64,000 bases of DNA from the NCBI GenBank assembly GCA_963921825.1, contig OY997590.1:54426012-54490011 (forward strand). The letters run 5' to 3'. The notes beneath the pieces are model-generated. The model did not search any database, was not told the origin of the DNA, and saw only the letters and a list, made by a program, of their open reading frames with translations. Positions 1 to 12,275 of this stretch are shown in pieces; within the stretch, counting starts at the first letter, position 1, and each line of letters opens with the position of its first letter. The DNA comes from Erodium maritimum (Eukaryota > Streptophyta > Magnoliopsida > Geraniales > Geraniaceae). A program made the position numbers and the translations under genes.

Positions 1-630
1 TAGTCCACCAGGCGCTCATGAATCCATAGAAATAGTCTGCTTTCAATCGTAGATCCGAACTCAGGAGTTCCCCTTACCGACATTTCAATATTAATAAAAC
101 TCAAAGTCCTAAACCAAACTAACCAAAGAATTATTCGACCTAGAAAGAAATATAAAGCAGACCTAATAGAGACTGGAAGTAAGTTAAAATCATATCATAT
201 CCCCTCCTTACCTTTTGCTTCAAATCTCATCTTAAATTTTGATTTTTTTTTATAAAAAAAACTTACAATTACTGTTTATTCCGACGAAACAGTTACATTA
301 ACATTAGGAAATGTCAATATTGCCCTCGAGTCAACTATTCGTCAAAATCATATCCCAACCCCCCTCTAGCCTTTTGTTTCAATTCTCACCCATGAATTTT
401 GATTATTTTTTTTAAACTAACAATTACTATTTATTTTGACGGAACACTTACATTAAGCCTCATGTACACAGCATGTGACTCCATTTTTCTAACTTAATAT
501 CAATATTACCTTTCTCTCATTCCTTGCAAACCTAAGCACTGTGAAATAAAAAAAATATGTCCTTTTTTGTCTGTCAAATCCTCGCTCCACTTTCCTCGTT
601 TGTTTTTTAGATCGATTCACATATGACCAT

Positions 631-680
631 GAGAGAGAGAGTGTGTGTGAGAGAGAGAGAGACAGAGAAAGAGAGAAAGA
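631..680. repeat. (GA)n / (GT)n microsatellite, left palindrome arm
   Basis: A purine-rich GA tract is interrupted by a short GT run. It lies in the left arm of the inverted repeat, and its complement in the right arm is a longer pure CT tract. Confidence 0.9.
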
Positions 681-1102
681 TTGCACGAGTATAATTGGAC
701 ATAAAAGCAAACTATTTTATTATTATGGCGTGCTTACAAAATTAATTTCGATAGTTCTATGGATACGTCAAGGCTTGATCTTTAAAGATATGGATATGTA
801 TGTGTACATGTGTATGAGTCTATCTATGAACTACCTACGGGTTTATCTATGAACTACATACGAGTCTTATATATCTAGAGAGTAGACCTTTTGTAAGTCC
901 TCGGGAGCGACGTCAAGGAGGCAGAAGGAGTGGACGCCATGTATGAGAAGGAGGAGAATAATCATCGTGTCAATGTAATTGTTCCGTCAAAATAAAAAAT
1001 AATTGTTAGTTTTTTTAAAAAAATCGAAAGTCATGGATGGGAATTTGTAAGCACGCTATAATAATAATAACATAGTTTACTTTTCTGTCCAATTATACTC
1101 GT

Positions 1103-1106
<4 letters not shown>

Positions 1107-1158
<52 letters not shown>
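1107..1158. repeat. (CT)n microsatellite, right palindrome arm
   Basis: About 52 bp of uninterrupted CT dinucleotide. It is the counterpart of the GA tract at 631-680 and has expanded more than its partner. Confidence 0.95.
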
Positions 1159-1160
<2 letters not shown>

Positions 1161-2516
1161 GGTCATATGTGAATCGGTCTAAGAAACAAATAAACAGGGG
1201 GGAACGAGGATTTGGCCGGAAAAAAAAACACCAAAATTTATTATTTCACAGGGCATAGTTTTGCAAGGAAGGAGAGAAGGGTAATATTAGTATTAAGTAA
1301 GAAAAATGGAGTCCCATGTTGTGCACATGGGGCTTAAGTAAGTGTTCCGTCAAAATAAATACTAATTGTTAGTTTTTTTTAAAAAAAAAATCAAAAGTTA
1401 GGAATGTGAATTGAAACAAAAGGTCAGAGGGGAGTTTGGGTATGATTTTGACGAATAGTTGAGTCGAGAACAATATTGACATTTCCTAATATCAATGCAA
1501 TTGTTCCATTAGAATTAACAGTATTTATTTTATACTTATTACAGGTTTGTCGCCTATATTAACTGATTTATTTTGTAACCATTAATTTAATTATCTTATA
1601 ATTAAGGTAGTACAATTGAAAATTACAAGTTCTTGTCTTTTCTCCTCATTGAACCATTCTCACACACAGAAACGAACATCAACACACGACACCAAAACAG
1701 TCGTCATTGATGAATTAACAATCTTTCCCACGAAATTTCTATTCATTTCGATTATTTTATCTGGAACCCATTTCGTTTCTGGATCTTTTAGATATTGATT
1801 TCCTAGAAATTTTTGTTTTTTTTCTTGGGAAAATTATTCTCCTGGGCATTTCATTTCCTGGGCAAGACTTGGAATTCTACATTGTCGTTTGCAAAATTTG
1901 GGAGCCTAATGCATGTACACATTGGAGGAACCAATGAAATCAAAAGGCGAGATCCAATCCAATTTTTCGTTCAAAGCTTGTGGGTCTCGAACTCTCGATT
2001 GAGTCATCACCGGTACGGTAAAAAATCAAATGTTCGCATATTCACAATTAATGAATTTTCTTGGTATTTTATAGGCTTTTAACAAGCTCGAATCAGAGGA
2101 AAGTATTGTCTTGAGTGTGTTGTGTGTGACGTAAGGAATTTCCTTTTCTGGGTTGTTTTTATTATTGGAAAGATTTTGAGACTTGTGGGTGCTTAATTGG
2201 AAGTTAAGAAGAGATCAACATTTGAGCTGGGTTTAAGGGTCAGACTAGGCTGCTTTGCCATCCTTTCTCCCTCTCAAAACCATCAATCTTTTGTTTTTTC
2301 CTTTTCTTTTATTCTTCTTCTGTGTGTTAATGGCTTGAAAGTTGAAGCCTTCAGGGTTTAGGAGGGTGGTTCCTTCATTGTGTAGTTAGGAGTTGTGATG
2401 TTGTTGAGTGATTTGTGTGTAATATTGGTTTGGAGTTGCATTTATCAGAATTGTTGCTGTTGGGTGGAGTGAGCTTTGTGCTTATTAGTGGGTTGTGTGT
2501 TGGAGTTGAGGAGCAA

Positions 2517-5500
2517 ATGCCTGGTGGGAGGAGGAGAAAGTTGCGTTTCAGCAGTATCTACTCATTCGCTTGTTGCAAAACACCTTTCAATGTTGAGGGG
2601 GATGATGACCATTCCCGGATTGGGGGACCTGGTTTTTCAAGGGTGGTTTACTGCAATGAGCCCAATTGTGCCGAGGCTCAAATCCATGGTTACAGTGATA
2701 ATTATGTGCAGTCTACAAAGTATACTTTTCTTAGCTTCTTGCCTAAATCGTTGTTTGAGCAGTTCCGGAGGGTAGCTAACTTTTACTTCTTGGTTACCGG
2801 CATATTGTCATTCACCCAGCTTGCTCCTTATTCAGCTGTCAGCGCCATCATTCCCCTAATTGTTGTGATTGGAGCAACTATGGCCAAAGAAGGGGTTGAA
2901 GATTGGAGGCGGAAACAGCAGGTACAATCTGTTTTTTACTCAGATAACAATTTAAGAATTTTTAGGAACTTCACTATTTTTACTATCGATGGATGGTTAT
3001 GTAGAAAATACTCAAAATGCATAGTTTTCTAAGGCGCAAAGGAGGATATGCACCAAAGTAAAAATGCTATCCACCCTGGTCACAATCACAATCTTTAGTC
3101 ATTAAGTATTATTGTTCTAGAAGTACTGTTGTGTTTGATCTTACAACATAATGTGAAAAGGGAGAACAATAGATTGTCTGCATAAATTCTAGAAACAAAT
3201 TTGCCATATGTGATACGTTAAAATAGTTATGCACACAAGATTGACGCAGGATACTCTACTCTCCTTTTGAATATCAAGTTGCATTATATTTGTTAGCTCA
3301 AAATGATATGTTACTTATATACTCTCATGGGAGATGTTTACTACTTGTTGTGTCTGAATTTTTTACAAGATATTTTTGTAAAACATAGTTTGTAGTTTGT
3401 GATTTGGTGTGTGGATTTAATGTTTCAGGATAGTGAGGTAAATAATAGGAAGGTGCTAGTGCATCAAGGTAATGGAGTTTTTAATGGTACAGAGTGGAGG
3501 AATCTAAGAGTGGGAGATATAGTGAAGGTGGAGAAGGATGAAATCTTTCCAGTAGACTTGCTCTTGCTTTCGTCTAGTTATGAGGATGGAGTTTGCTATG
3601 TTGAGACCATGAACCTTGATGGGGAGACTAATTTGAAATTAAAGCAAGGACTAGAGGTCACTTCATCCTTACAAGAAGGCTCTAGCTTCCTGGATTTTAA
3701 GGCTCTTCTTAAATGTGAAGATCCCAATGCAAATTTGTACTCATTTGTTGGAAATATGGAGTTTGGTGAGCAGCAACATGCGCTTAGTCCTCAACAACTT
3801 CTCCTCAGAGCCTCAAAGCTGAGAAACACGGATTATATATATGGGGTGACCATTTTCACTGGTCATGACACAAAGGTTAAGCAAAACTCTACCGACTCTC
3901 CTTCAAAGAGAAGTAAAGTTGAGAAGAAAATGGATAAAATTATTTACTTATTGTTTTTTATAGTATCCGGGATGTCCTTGATTGGGTCTATTATCTTTGG
4001 CATTATAACAAAAATAGACTTGGAGAATGGGAAGATGAAAAGGTGGTATCTCAGGCCGGATGCTTCTCCAGTTTTCTTTGATCCTGAAAGAGCAATAGTT
4101 GCTGCAGTTTTTCACTTCTTCACGGCTCTAATGTTATACGCATATTTCATTCCAATCTCCTTGTATGTGTCTGTAGAAATAGTCAAAGTTCTCCAGAGCA
4201 TCTTCATCAATCGAGATATAGCCATGTACTATGAGGAATCTGACAAGCCAGCGCATGCTCGCACCTCAAACTTGAATGAGGAACTTGGCCAAGTCAATAC
4301 GATACTTTCTGACAAGACCGGGACTTTGACATGCAATTCAATGGAGTTCATCAAATGCTCTATGGCGGGAACAGCTTATGGAACAGGTGTTACAGAAGTT
4401 GAGAGGGCAATGGAAAGAAAACATGGTTCACCATTGCGTCATAAAGAGGTGAATGGTAGTAACACAAAACCGGCCATTAAGGGGTTTAACTTTCAGGATG
4501 ATAGGGTTACAGATGGAAACTGGGTGCATGAGCCTCGTGCTGATGTCATCCAGAAGTTTCTAAATTTATTGGCAGTCTGTCACACGGCAATTCCAGAGGT
4601 TGATGAGAAGTCAGGGGAGATCTCATATGAGGCTGAATCACCAGATGAATTGGCATTTGTCAATGCTGCAAGAGAACTTGGGTTTGAATTCTTCAGGAGG
4701 ACACAAACTAGTATTTCAGTCTACGAGTTGGATCCACTATCAGGCAAGAGAGTTGAAAGGTCAGTATCTCTACTATTTACTTGTCGTTGTCATGCATGTA
4801 TATATTTTCTTGTTTATCTTTTACTGGAATATCATATCATATATTGCATGTTTGTGTGTAGGTTGTATAATCTTCTTAATGTTCTAGAGTTCAATAGTAC
4901 TCGAAAGCGGATGTCTGTGATAGTAAGAAATGAGGAGGGGAAGCTACTACTACTCTGTAAAGGCGCTGACAGGTTTGTGTAAACAAGTATGCATTATCTT
5001 TCATTCCTTTCAAAATTTTATATTTTGAAATTGTCACACACTCCTTTTTAGCGTCATGTTTGCAAGGCTTGCAAAGAACGGAGGGGAATTTGAAGAGAAT
5101 ACTAGGGACCATGTAAACGAGTATGCTGATGCAGGCCTGAGGACCTTGATTCTTGCCTATCGTGAACTAGAGGAAAGTGAATACAGTGACTTCAATGACA
5201 GCTTTATCGAGGCCAAGAATTCAGTTAGTGCAGATCGGGAGGCGTTGATTGACGAAGCAACAGAGACTATTGAAAGGGATTTAATTCTACTAGGTGCGAC
5301 TGCTGTCGAGGACAAACTCCAAAACGGGGTCCCCGATTGCATTGATAGGCTTGCCCAAGCAGGAATTAAGATTTGGGTTTTGACAGGAGATAAGATGGAG
5401 ACCGCCATCAATATTGGGTACAATTCACTTTCTTCATAATTTTTTGTTATTTCTGCCTATCTCTGACTCACTTCACAATATATATTTGCAGTTTTGCTTG

Positions 5501-7332
5501 TAGCTTGCTCAGACAAGGAATGAAGCAGATCATAATTAACTTGGATACTCCAGAAATTCAAACATTGGAAAGGGCGGGAGAAAAAATTGTCATCAGCAAA
5601 GTGCGATTATCCTTCATCATTTTCAAACTAAACCTTGAATCATGTGATCATTTACTTAATTAAAAAAATAGAAATATGGTTTTTTCTTCCCATATTTCAT
5701 TCATGACCTGTTGTAATAAAAACCGTTTGTCCTTTAGGCGTCGAGGGAAAGTGTGCACAGTCAGATAACTGAAGGAAGGGCCCAACTCGAATTCTTAACA
5801 GGACGTGCTGAGGCTTTCGCTCTGATTATTGATGGGAAATCGCTAGCTTATGCTTTAGAAGATAGTATGAAACACATCTTTCTAGAGCTTGCAATTGGTT
5901 GTGCATCAGTTATCTGTTGTCGTTCTTCCCCAAAACAGAAGGCTTTGGTATGTTGACATCCTAACAGTCTTGTGATATCCTCTTACACTTCTCTTCAGTG
6001 TTTATTCTTCATTTTCCGGGTTTGGTAAAAGGTTTTTCCATCTAAATGATATACAGGTTGCGAAACTGGTCAAAATTGGAACCAGGAAAACCACACTAGC
6101 AATTGGAGACGGGGCCAATGATGTGGGGATGCTTCAAGAAGCTGATATCGGGATTGGAATCAGTGGAGTTGAAGGGATGCAGGTGTTGTACTCAAGTACA
6201 TACATCTGGAAAAACTCTATGCTTTTGCTTCTCATTGCTTACCAGACTCGTCTTTTATTTATATATATTACTCAGGCAGTAATGTCAAGTGACATAGCAA
6301 TTGCTCAGTTTCGATTTCTTGAACGTCTACTGCTGGTGCACGGACATTGGTGTTATAGAAGAATTTCAACAATGGTAAAGTAAAAATGATTACTATGCAA
6401 TATATTTCCTAATGGTTAATCAAGTGGTTACCATATATATTCCTTGGCAGATATGCTACTTTTTCTACAAGAACATCGCATTTGGTTTCTCTCTATTCTT
6501 GTACGAGGTATACACATCGTTCTCGGCCCAACCTGCATACAACGATTGGTTCTTGTCGCTATACAACGTCCTCTTCACCTCACTTCCAGCAATTGCTTTG
6601 GGGGTGTTTGACCAGGATGTATCTGCCCGATTCTGTCTCAAGGTATGTGCAATCACTCCATTTAGTAACATTTGGGTCAAAAGTCATAGGAGATTTTGGT
6701 TTCACATTTTGCAGTTTCCGTTGTTATACCAAGAAGGGGTACAAAACGTGCTCTTCAGCTGGGGGAGAATCTTGGGGTGGATGATCAACGGGTTTTTAAG
6801 TGCCATCATAGTGTTCTTCATATGCACGAGGGCCATGGAGTACCAGGCCTTCAATTCTGGGGGCCAGATCGCCGGTAGAGACATCCTTGGAGCCACAATG
6901 TACACCTGCATTGTTTGGGTCGTCAACTGCCAGATGGCACTAGCCCTCAGCTACTTCACCTTGGTTCACCATATCTGCATCTGGGGCTCCATCGCTATTT
7001 GGTACCTGTTCCTTGTGTCATACGGCACCAGCTCTCCTACCATCGCCTCCTCTGCTTACGAGGTTTTCCCGGAGACCCTGGCCCCGACACCTTCCTTCTG
7101 GCTCCTCACCCTCTTCGTGGTCGTCACCGCCCTCATCCCTTACTTCTCCTACTCCTTTGTCCAAATGAGGTTCTTCCCGATGTACCACGGCATGATTCAG
7201 TGGATAAGACACGAAGGGAAGACCAATGACCCTGAGTATTGCCACATGGTGCGCCAGCGATCTCTCAGGCACGACACCGTCGGCTCCACAGCGCGTGCTG
7301 CCTCCAGAAAGATTCAAATTCTCCTCAAATAG
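2517..7332 (+). CDS. Phospholipid-transporting P4-ATPase (flippase), ALA9-12 type
   Basis: Predicted aminophospholipid flippase, moving lipids to the cytosolic leaflet of endomembranes or the plasma membrane; plant family members work with an ALIS/CDC50 beta subunit (family knowledge). I read ten exons with GT-AG borders in a consistent frame: 2517-2921, 3429-4759, 4862-4972, 5052-5417, 5492-5600, 5738-5947, 6057-6182, 6276-6374, 6451-6642, 6715-7332, giving 1188 residues, a normal length. Visible motifs are DGET at about residue 199 (actuator), DKTGTL with the phosphorylated Asp at about 430, KGAD, and GDGAND at about 861-866. TM1-2 lie near residues 85-125, and the C-terminal exons hold the remaining membrane segments. 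The frame is open back to 2415, but the Met at 2517 starts MPGGRRRKL, which fits the family N-terminus. The open reading continues past exon borders in places (exon 1 into its intron to 3032), so retained introns would truncate it. The leader is long and contains upstream ATGs. Confidence 0.95.
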
Positions 7333-8313
7333 TTGTCACAATGGCGGTTGAATCTGGGCAATGTTCTGAGGTTTTAGATAGAAGCTAGCACGACCCGTCT
7401 TGTACAGATTTGATTCGCGAGTGTATGTAAGTCCTCGTAGGTATAATTTTTTTGCTTATATGAGGCACAGTCTTATAGAATATCACATGATTTGTTTGTG
7501 AGTAATACTGAAAAAGCATTGTTGTAGAATCATAGGATAGTTCTGTTTTCTTGGAATAAGAATTGTGAAAGAGTCGCTCTGTTCTTTATATGGTATGCTC
7601 TAATTTATTTTCGTGTCCTTGTGTTTGTTAGTAAAAGTGTTCTAAGAGCATGTGCAGCGGTGCGTCGCTGAATAGCATTAAACGCTGAGCTCGACGTTTC
7701 TGTTATCAACGCCCATCAGTGTTACTGTTGCACACACGGTCAGAGTTTGCATTTTGTTTAGCAGTAGAGCGTCGAAGCATTTCGCAGACGACTCTGACGC
7801 TGACGCCCTTCCTCTTTGCTCGGCGCCCATTCCGTCGTCCTACTAATCCCCGCTCGATACAATGGTGTCCCTTGGATGGCCCTATGGAAGCGACACCTTT
7901 CCCAATTGATCCACCAGAACTCATTAGGGTATTGGCTGGACATGCATCATGCACCACGGGATCTCCTACCTATCTTCTTGATGACGTTCCCTCAAGAGTC
8001 GAGGAAGGAGAGAATCCGAATACTTGAATAGGAAGGCCTGGCTGCCCTGGGTTGGGTAGACTCCATGGGCATCCTAGACTGCTTGGTCGTCATTTCCTCA
8101 GCAACACCCGGTATTTGTGCATTGACGGGAGGCTTAGCCCTCCTTCTCCGACAGGGTGAACCTTGGATCACGGCCAACCCTTGGGTCCAAGCCCTTGGCT
8201 ATCATTAAAGGGAGCAAGTTCCCTATTCTACATCTTGAAAACCCTCGCGCATGCAGCTATCTGCCAACTGGCTGATGGTAGTGGCGCCCATTTCGTTGAT
8301 AGGGTTATCGACG
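7333..8313. other. Intergenic; 3' flank of flippase and possible Harbinger-type end
   Basis: The first 300 bp are the likely 3' UTR and downstream flank of the flippase. Near 7644 the sequence TAAGAGCATGTGCAGCGGTG resembles a TAA duplication followed by a PIF/Harbinger-type terminus, like the one at 25485. No matching right end was found. Short frames at 7706-8177 do not resemble known proteins. Confidence 0.35.
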
Positions 8314-8619
8314 TTAGCACTCAATAATGCCCCACAAGGTTTTTCCAGGCGCCGACTGGACCTTCGAGACTAGGAGCTTCTTCCCAGGGTCCGCATCTAG
8401 GTGGACTTTTGCTCGGCCCCGCCGCATCTGCCAAACTTTGGCACTCGGGTGATGCACGATCACCTGTGTGGCTCCCTCTCCAAGAAACCCATGGATCCCC
8501 TTGTCCGTGCAAAGGGCCCTCAAGTTGACTATGAGCCTCAGATCCTCTTCCGAGGTAAGCCTGGTGCCAATTTCGAGTATGTAGGTCATAGCCGAGCCTG
8601 GTGCTAATACGAACACCAA
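8314..8619 (-). other. Unrecognised 101-codon open frame, probably repeat-derived
   Basis: The frame reads as plausible protein (for example EEDLRLIVNLRALCTDKGIH). Similar-looking text continues past its stop towards 8160 in several frames, as expected for a decayed transposon ORF. I do not recognise the family and there is no supporting gene structure. Confidence 0.25.
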
Positions 8620-10990
8620 AGTCGAGTTACATATGATGAAAAAAATTGGAAAAGGTTGGTCTTATTCCATTACACCATTATCTAAAAATCTTGCAAACAT
8701 AAGCAACATACCCGCAAAAAGACAACAACATAACCATGGTAACAACAAAACAACACAAGCACAGAAGCCGACTATAGGAAGGTTCAAGCGAGGAAGAACT
8801 CGAGGTGTCTTACTTCAGGAAGGTCTATGCGATGAGGAACTCGAGACATTTCACTTTGGCAATGTGTCGTTGCACTTCAAGTGGTAGAAGTCCAGTAAGG
8901 TCAACCTTGTCCAACTCGTTTAGGCTGCCTATTCTCGTGCATTCATAATCTTCGTTCTCTCCAACTATTCCTTGTTCTCTTCCACCATTTCCACTTAGGA
9001 ATAGTCAGGATTCACCACTTTTATCTTCCCTTTATTCTTGATGGCCTTCTGACACATTAACATTGTTAAGGAGTTGGTGGTTGTGGTGACAGTGAATCAC
9101 GGGGTTCAGAAGACCAATTCCTATCAAAAACTGAATCCATTGACCCCTATCCTTGTTGTGGCGACTACCTGATATCTAATTACCATGCATTTCTCAATAT
9201 AAGAGCTCGCGTTACCGGTTTTTTGTGGCGATCCGCCTGAGGATTGTGCTGACCAATTATGACACACAGACAAAGACCCTCCCTAGGGGTCAAATGCCCA
9301 ATCCATCATCCCTCATCCTAAACGCAATCTTCTCTCCCTCGATAACGAGGTCTTGAATGTTGTGTATCTTCCACCTTCATCAATTTGTGTCCTCTTGGTG
9401 ATTGTTCATCATCATGCATCTCGCACCACCTAGGCTGATGTCGAACCCCTTTTCACAAATGTTGTTCGTCAAAGGTAGTGTTTTTCTCACTTCGTGTGTA
9501 AAGAATCAATGTATTGTCGTATAGTTGGTTGTCCGGCCGCCTACTTGCGTATAATCTACTCACTTGCTTGAAATAACCATTAAACCCCTTCATCTTCCTT
9601 TTTCTTTGGACCAACGGTCCTTTAACTGCTTGTCATAACGGTATTGCAAAACTTATGCGTCATTATATTCGCATGCTATTTGTTTCCAAAAACGTGTTCA
9701 ATCTTGTTATTTCCTCGGAATGAATAAAGTGACATGTGTAAGCAACAAAAAACTAAACATAAATCTTCTTCGATCGTCCAACGCATCCTCCAACCACACC
9801 TTGGCCACCTCTACCTCCACCTCCACCAACAAGGGTGCGTTCAACATGGCCACCTCCACCTTTATCTCCTCCTCCACCACCACCACTACCACGGTTTCGT
9901 CCACCGCATTCGATTACAGTTGGGATTGCAACATGCCCCATTAATCGTGTGTGTACTGTCTTGCGTGAAGGACGACAATCCTGAATGCCCGGTTCCACTA
10001 CACACCGATTGTGTATGCGTTTGTGTGTGCGTTTTCGACACCAGCGACCACGACTTGTATAAAAATCGGAAAGTCAATGCTCATGCGAGGAAGAAAGGGA
10101 TCCCCTTAAAATGGGCTCCTGCCAAACAAAAATGGGTCGGTGATGGGTAGAAATGAACATTCATGTATCGAAAAATTATGGATGTTGTTCTGAAATACCG
10201 GTCCCTTATAATTCAGAAGAAAAAAAAATTGATTGTTGCTGATGCGGCCATGATTTGTCAAGGAATGAGTCAAACCCTTCTTCAAATGATAGTACCGGGT
10301 ATGAGACATGTCTTGTCGGTGTAAATTAACACCTAAGCTCACTATTCAAGCATGTTTTAACATTAGAAAAGTATATGAAGACGCATTTATTTTCCTTTCT
10401 AGTTTTAATCTACTCGAGCTTTTCCTTGTGTTTTGTGGCGAGGTATTAAATCTAAGCGTGAAGTTCAAGCTTGAGCATAGCAAAAAAGGAGCAAAGTCTT
10501 CAATAGCGAGCTTCGATGTAATAAAGAAACTAAAGATGGACTTCAAGTTGTTGACTACTACTGCTTTCCCACGGCGTGGACGAGTTGCCCCCACGACATG
10601 TAGGATCAAGCTATGTCATTTCAACTAGGGTTTTGGGAGCACGAGACAAACCGTCTTATCTCGCGTCACCATGGCCTGAAGTGTACTTTCCACACCAAAC
10701 CATACAATCTCACGGTATGGGAATGTTGTTTTCCCACGAGGTAGATAATACACAAAGATATTTTCTCACATTTGTCTCACGGCATGTAAAACACAAGAGA
10801 CCATGCAGTAAGGCGAAGCTCCACGACGTGGAGATTAGGTCACACGACATGGAGCGAGGCATACTCAGAAAACTATAAATAGTGAGTTGACAAAAATAAC
10901 AATAAAAGTATCACTTAGCTATACTTAAAATTTGGCTAATTTCATTTTTTTTTATCATCGATTGCAAATTTAAATTAAAACCTCTTATGA
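8620..10990. other. Intergenic stretch without recognisable gene
   Basis: Low-coding DNA. A CACCTCCACC-type low-complexity run at about 9790-9900 creates long spurious frames on both strands, and a TGTGTGCG run lies near 10020. From 10560 to 10880 repeated CACGACGTGGAG/CACGGCATG-like words precede a TATA-like CTATAAATAG at about 10873. This could be a decayed LTR, but no second copy is present. Confidence 0.4.
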
Positions 10991-11480
10991 GGTAAAAGAG
11001 GAGTACAAGATGGTCTAGCTACAGATCAAAAAGTGAAACCATAAACCATGAGCAGACTCGAGCGCTGGCAAGATGTTCGGAGGAGCGGCCAGATGGACAT
11101 CCACGCCCGGTTATAGGGTCTTTCCCGGGACGGGGAAAACGTTCGACGGGAGACTTCCTGGACACAAGATTAAAGAACTCCACACACTCTTCACGAACAA
11201 TGGAGAGGGCGGCAAACACCCTCGCCTCGACCAGTGGTGAACTACGAGGCCAATGAGTGGTATGCGGGTAAAATCGTCTCTCTAGTCGTAAATTTCATAT
11301 TACTACACCTAACTTATTTTTTTACTTTGTCTCGTCCCCCCAACGTATCAAAAATGCAAGATAGTAAAACGAGAGGTTGAAGTTAGTTTGATATTAGAAA
11401 CGAAGAGATCGAACAAAAAAAAGTGTGGGTACGATGTGACAAATCAATTAATGGTACTCGGATTAACGAAAGCTAAAGCC

Positions 11481-11978
11481 TTAAGAGACGGAGAGGCCAA
11501 GAAAATCGGCGGCGGATCTAGCTATGACGGTGGAGAACTCGGAGAAGCTGATGACGCCATCACCGTCGGTATCGGCCTCTCTCATGGTGTCGGCGAGCTC
11601 CCGAAACGTCATCCTCTGGCCCATCTTGGCCATGGAGCCGGCGAGCTCGGCGGCGGTGATGTAGCCGTTGCCATCGCGGTCAAAGCAGCGGAAGATCTCC
11701 AAGAGCTGCTCCTGGTTGAGCAGCACCTCCTCGTCCATGTCGGGGAGGATGGCGCCGGCGAGCTCCTCAAACTCGATGGATCCGTTGCCGTTTCGGTCCA
11801 TGTCGGAGAGGAGGGAATGGAGCTGGTCGCCGGTGGGCTTGAGGCCGATGGAGCGGAGGAGGGCGGCCAGCTCCAGGTGGGTCAGGCTGCCGTCGGCGTC
11901 CAGGTCGAAGCGCGTGAAGATCTCTCGTAGTTGATCGAGCTGGCCGGAGCTGGATTGAGTTCTTGTCAGAGCACACAT
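11481..11978 (-). CDS. Calmodulin-like protein, CML15/16 type, four EF-hands
   Basis: Predicted cytosolic or nuclear Ca2+ sensor that changes shape on calcium binding and regulates target proteins (family knowledge). Single exon, 165 residues, usual length for CML15/16/18. Four canonical 12-residue loops are visible with Asp at position 1 and Glu at position 12: residues 25-36, 61-72, 100-111 and 136-147. All four look competent to bind calcium. The linker MAKMGQ and the C-terminus AADFLGL match the CML15/16 subgroup. The Met at 11978 is the only possible start before EF-hand 1. There is no N-terminal signal, and the C-terminus does not end in a CaaX box. The coding sequence is GC-rich against AT-rich flanks. 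A TATA box and a G-box sit just upstream. The frame on the opposite strand (11388-11930) is an antisense shadow. Confidence 0.95.
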   Translation of the reverse strand: MCALTRTQSSSGQLDQLREIFTRFDLDADGSLTHLELAALLRSIGLKPTGDQLHSLLSDMDRNGNGSIEFEELAGAILPDMDEEVLLNQEQLLEIFRCFDRDGNGYITAAELAGSMAKMGQRMTFRELADTMREADTDGDGVISFSEFSTVIARSAADFLGLSVS

Positions 11979-12041
11979 TTTGTAATAAGTTTGAGAAAAC
12001 TGAGGATGTTTTGTTCAAGTCAATGAATGTGACCCAACAAT

Positions 12042-12049
12042 TATATATA
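12042..12049 (-). promoter_or_regulatory. TATA box of the CML gene
   Basis: TATATATA on the minus strand, 64-71 bp upstream of the CML start codon. With a usual spacing of about 30 bp this predicts a 5' UTR of roughly 35 nt. Confidence 0.6.
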
Positions 12050-12076
12050 CAACTGGAGAAGCAAATTATTGTCAAC

Positions 12077-12082
12077 CACGTG
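12077..12082 (-). promoter_or_regulatory. G-box (CACGTG) in the CML promoter
   Basis: A palindromic CACGTG core inside CCACGTG lies about 28 bp upstream of the TATA box, flanked by TTGAC (W-box core) motifs at about 12071 and 12097. G-boxes bind bZIP/bHLH factors and W-boxes bind WRKY factors. Regulation by stress or light is an inference. Confidence 0.5.
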
Positions 12083-12275
12083 CATGCGATTTACTTTGTC
12101 AACACATTTGTGGTGACGTTAAAATTAATTATTTCGAATAGTTGGTTCAATCTTTATAATTAAACTTTAAGAGATCATTGGTTTGAAACAAACTAGTGAG
12201 GTAAATAAATCGGAATTGCAATTCTCTCTCGGAAGTTGAGTTCTCCTTCTTTTCGAAGCAAAACCCTAGGCTTCT

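Larger units (their letters stand above)
276..1528. repeat. Large imperfect inverted repeat (foldback/MITE-like element)
   Basis: The left arm (about 276-742) reappears as its reverse complement in the right arm (about 1045-1528), around a spacer of about 300 bp. Shared landmarks include TTGCACGAGTATAATTGGAC with TTATTATTATGG-type sequence, ATATGACCATGAGAGAG, and GGAAATGTCAATATTG near the outer ends. Each arm carries a GA/CT tract. A segment related to the outer part of the arms also lies inside the spacer near 970-1045 and in tandem at about 180-300, so the structure is compound. No ORF inside is convincing and no clean target-site duplication was found. It is probably a non-autonomous foldback-type DNA transposon, about 1 kb upstream of the flippase start codon. 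Confidence 0.75.

Noticed and set aside
2476..2775. 99-codon frame overlapping flippase exon 1
   Set aside because: Wrong frame relative to the conserved P4-ATPase reading. It may act as an upstream ORF but is not a protein gene by itself.
7018..7317. Minus-strand frame over the last flippase exon
   Set aside because: Shadow of a conserved coding exon.
9707..10150. Overlapping Pro/His/Val-rich frames on both strands
   Set aside because: Created by a CACCTCCACC-type low-complexity run, with no domain or gene structure.
11388..11934. Long plus-strand frames (up to 180 codons) over the CML gene
   Set aside because: Antisense shadow of the GC-rich EF-hand gene. The minus strand has four perfect EF loops.
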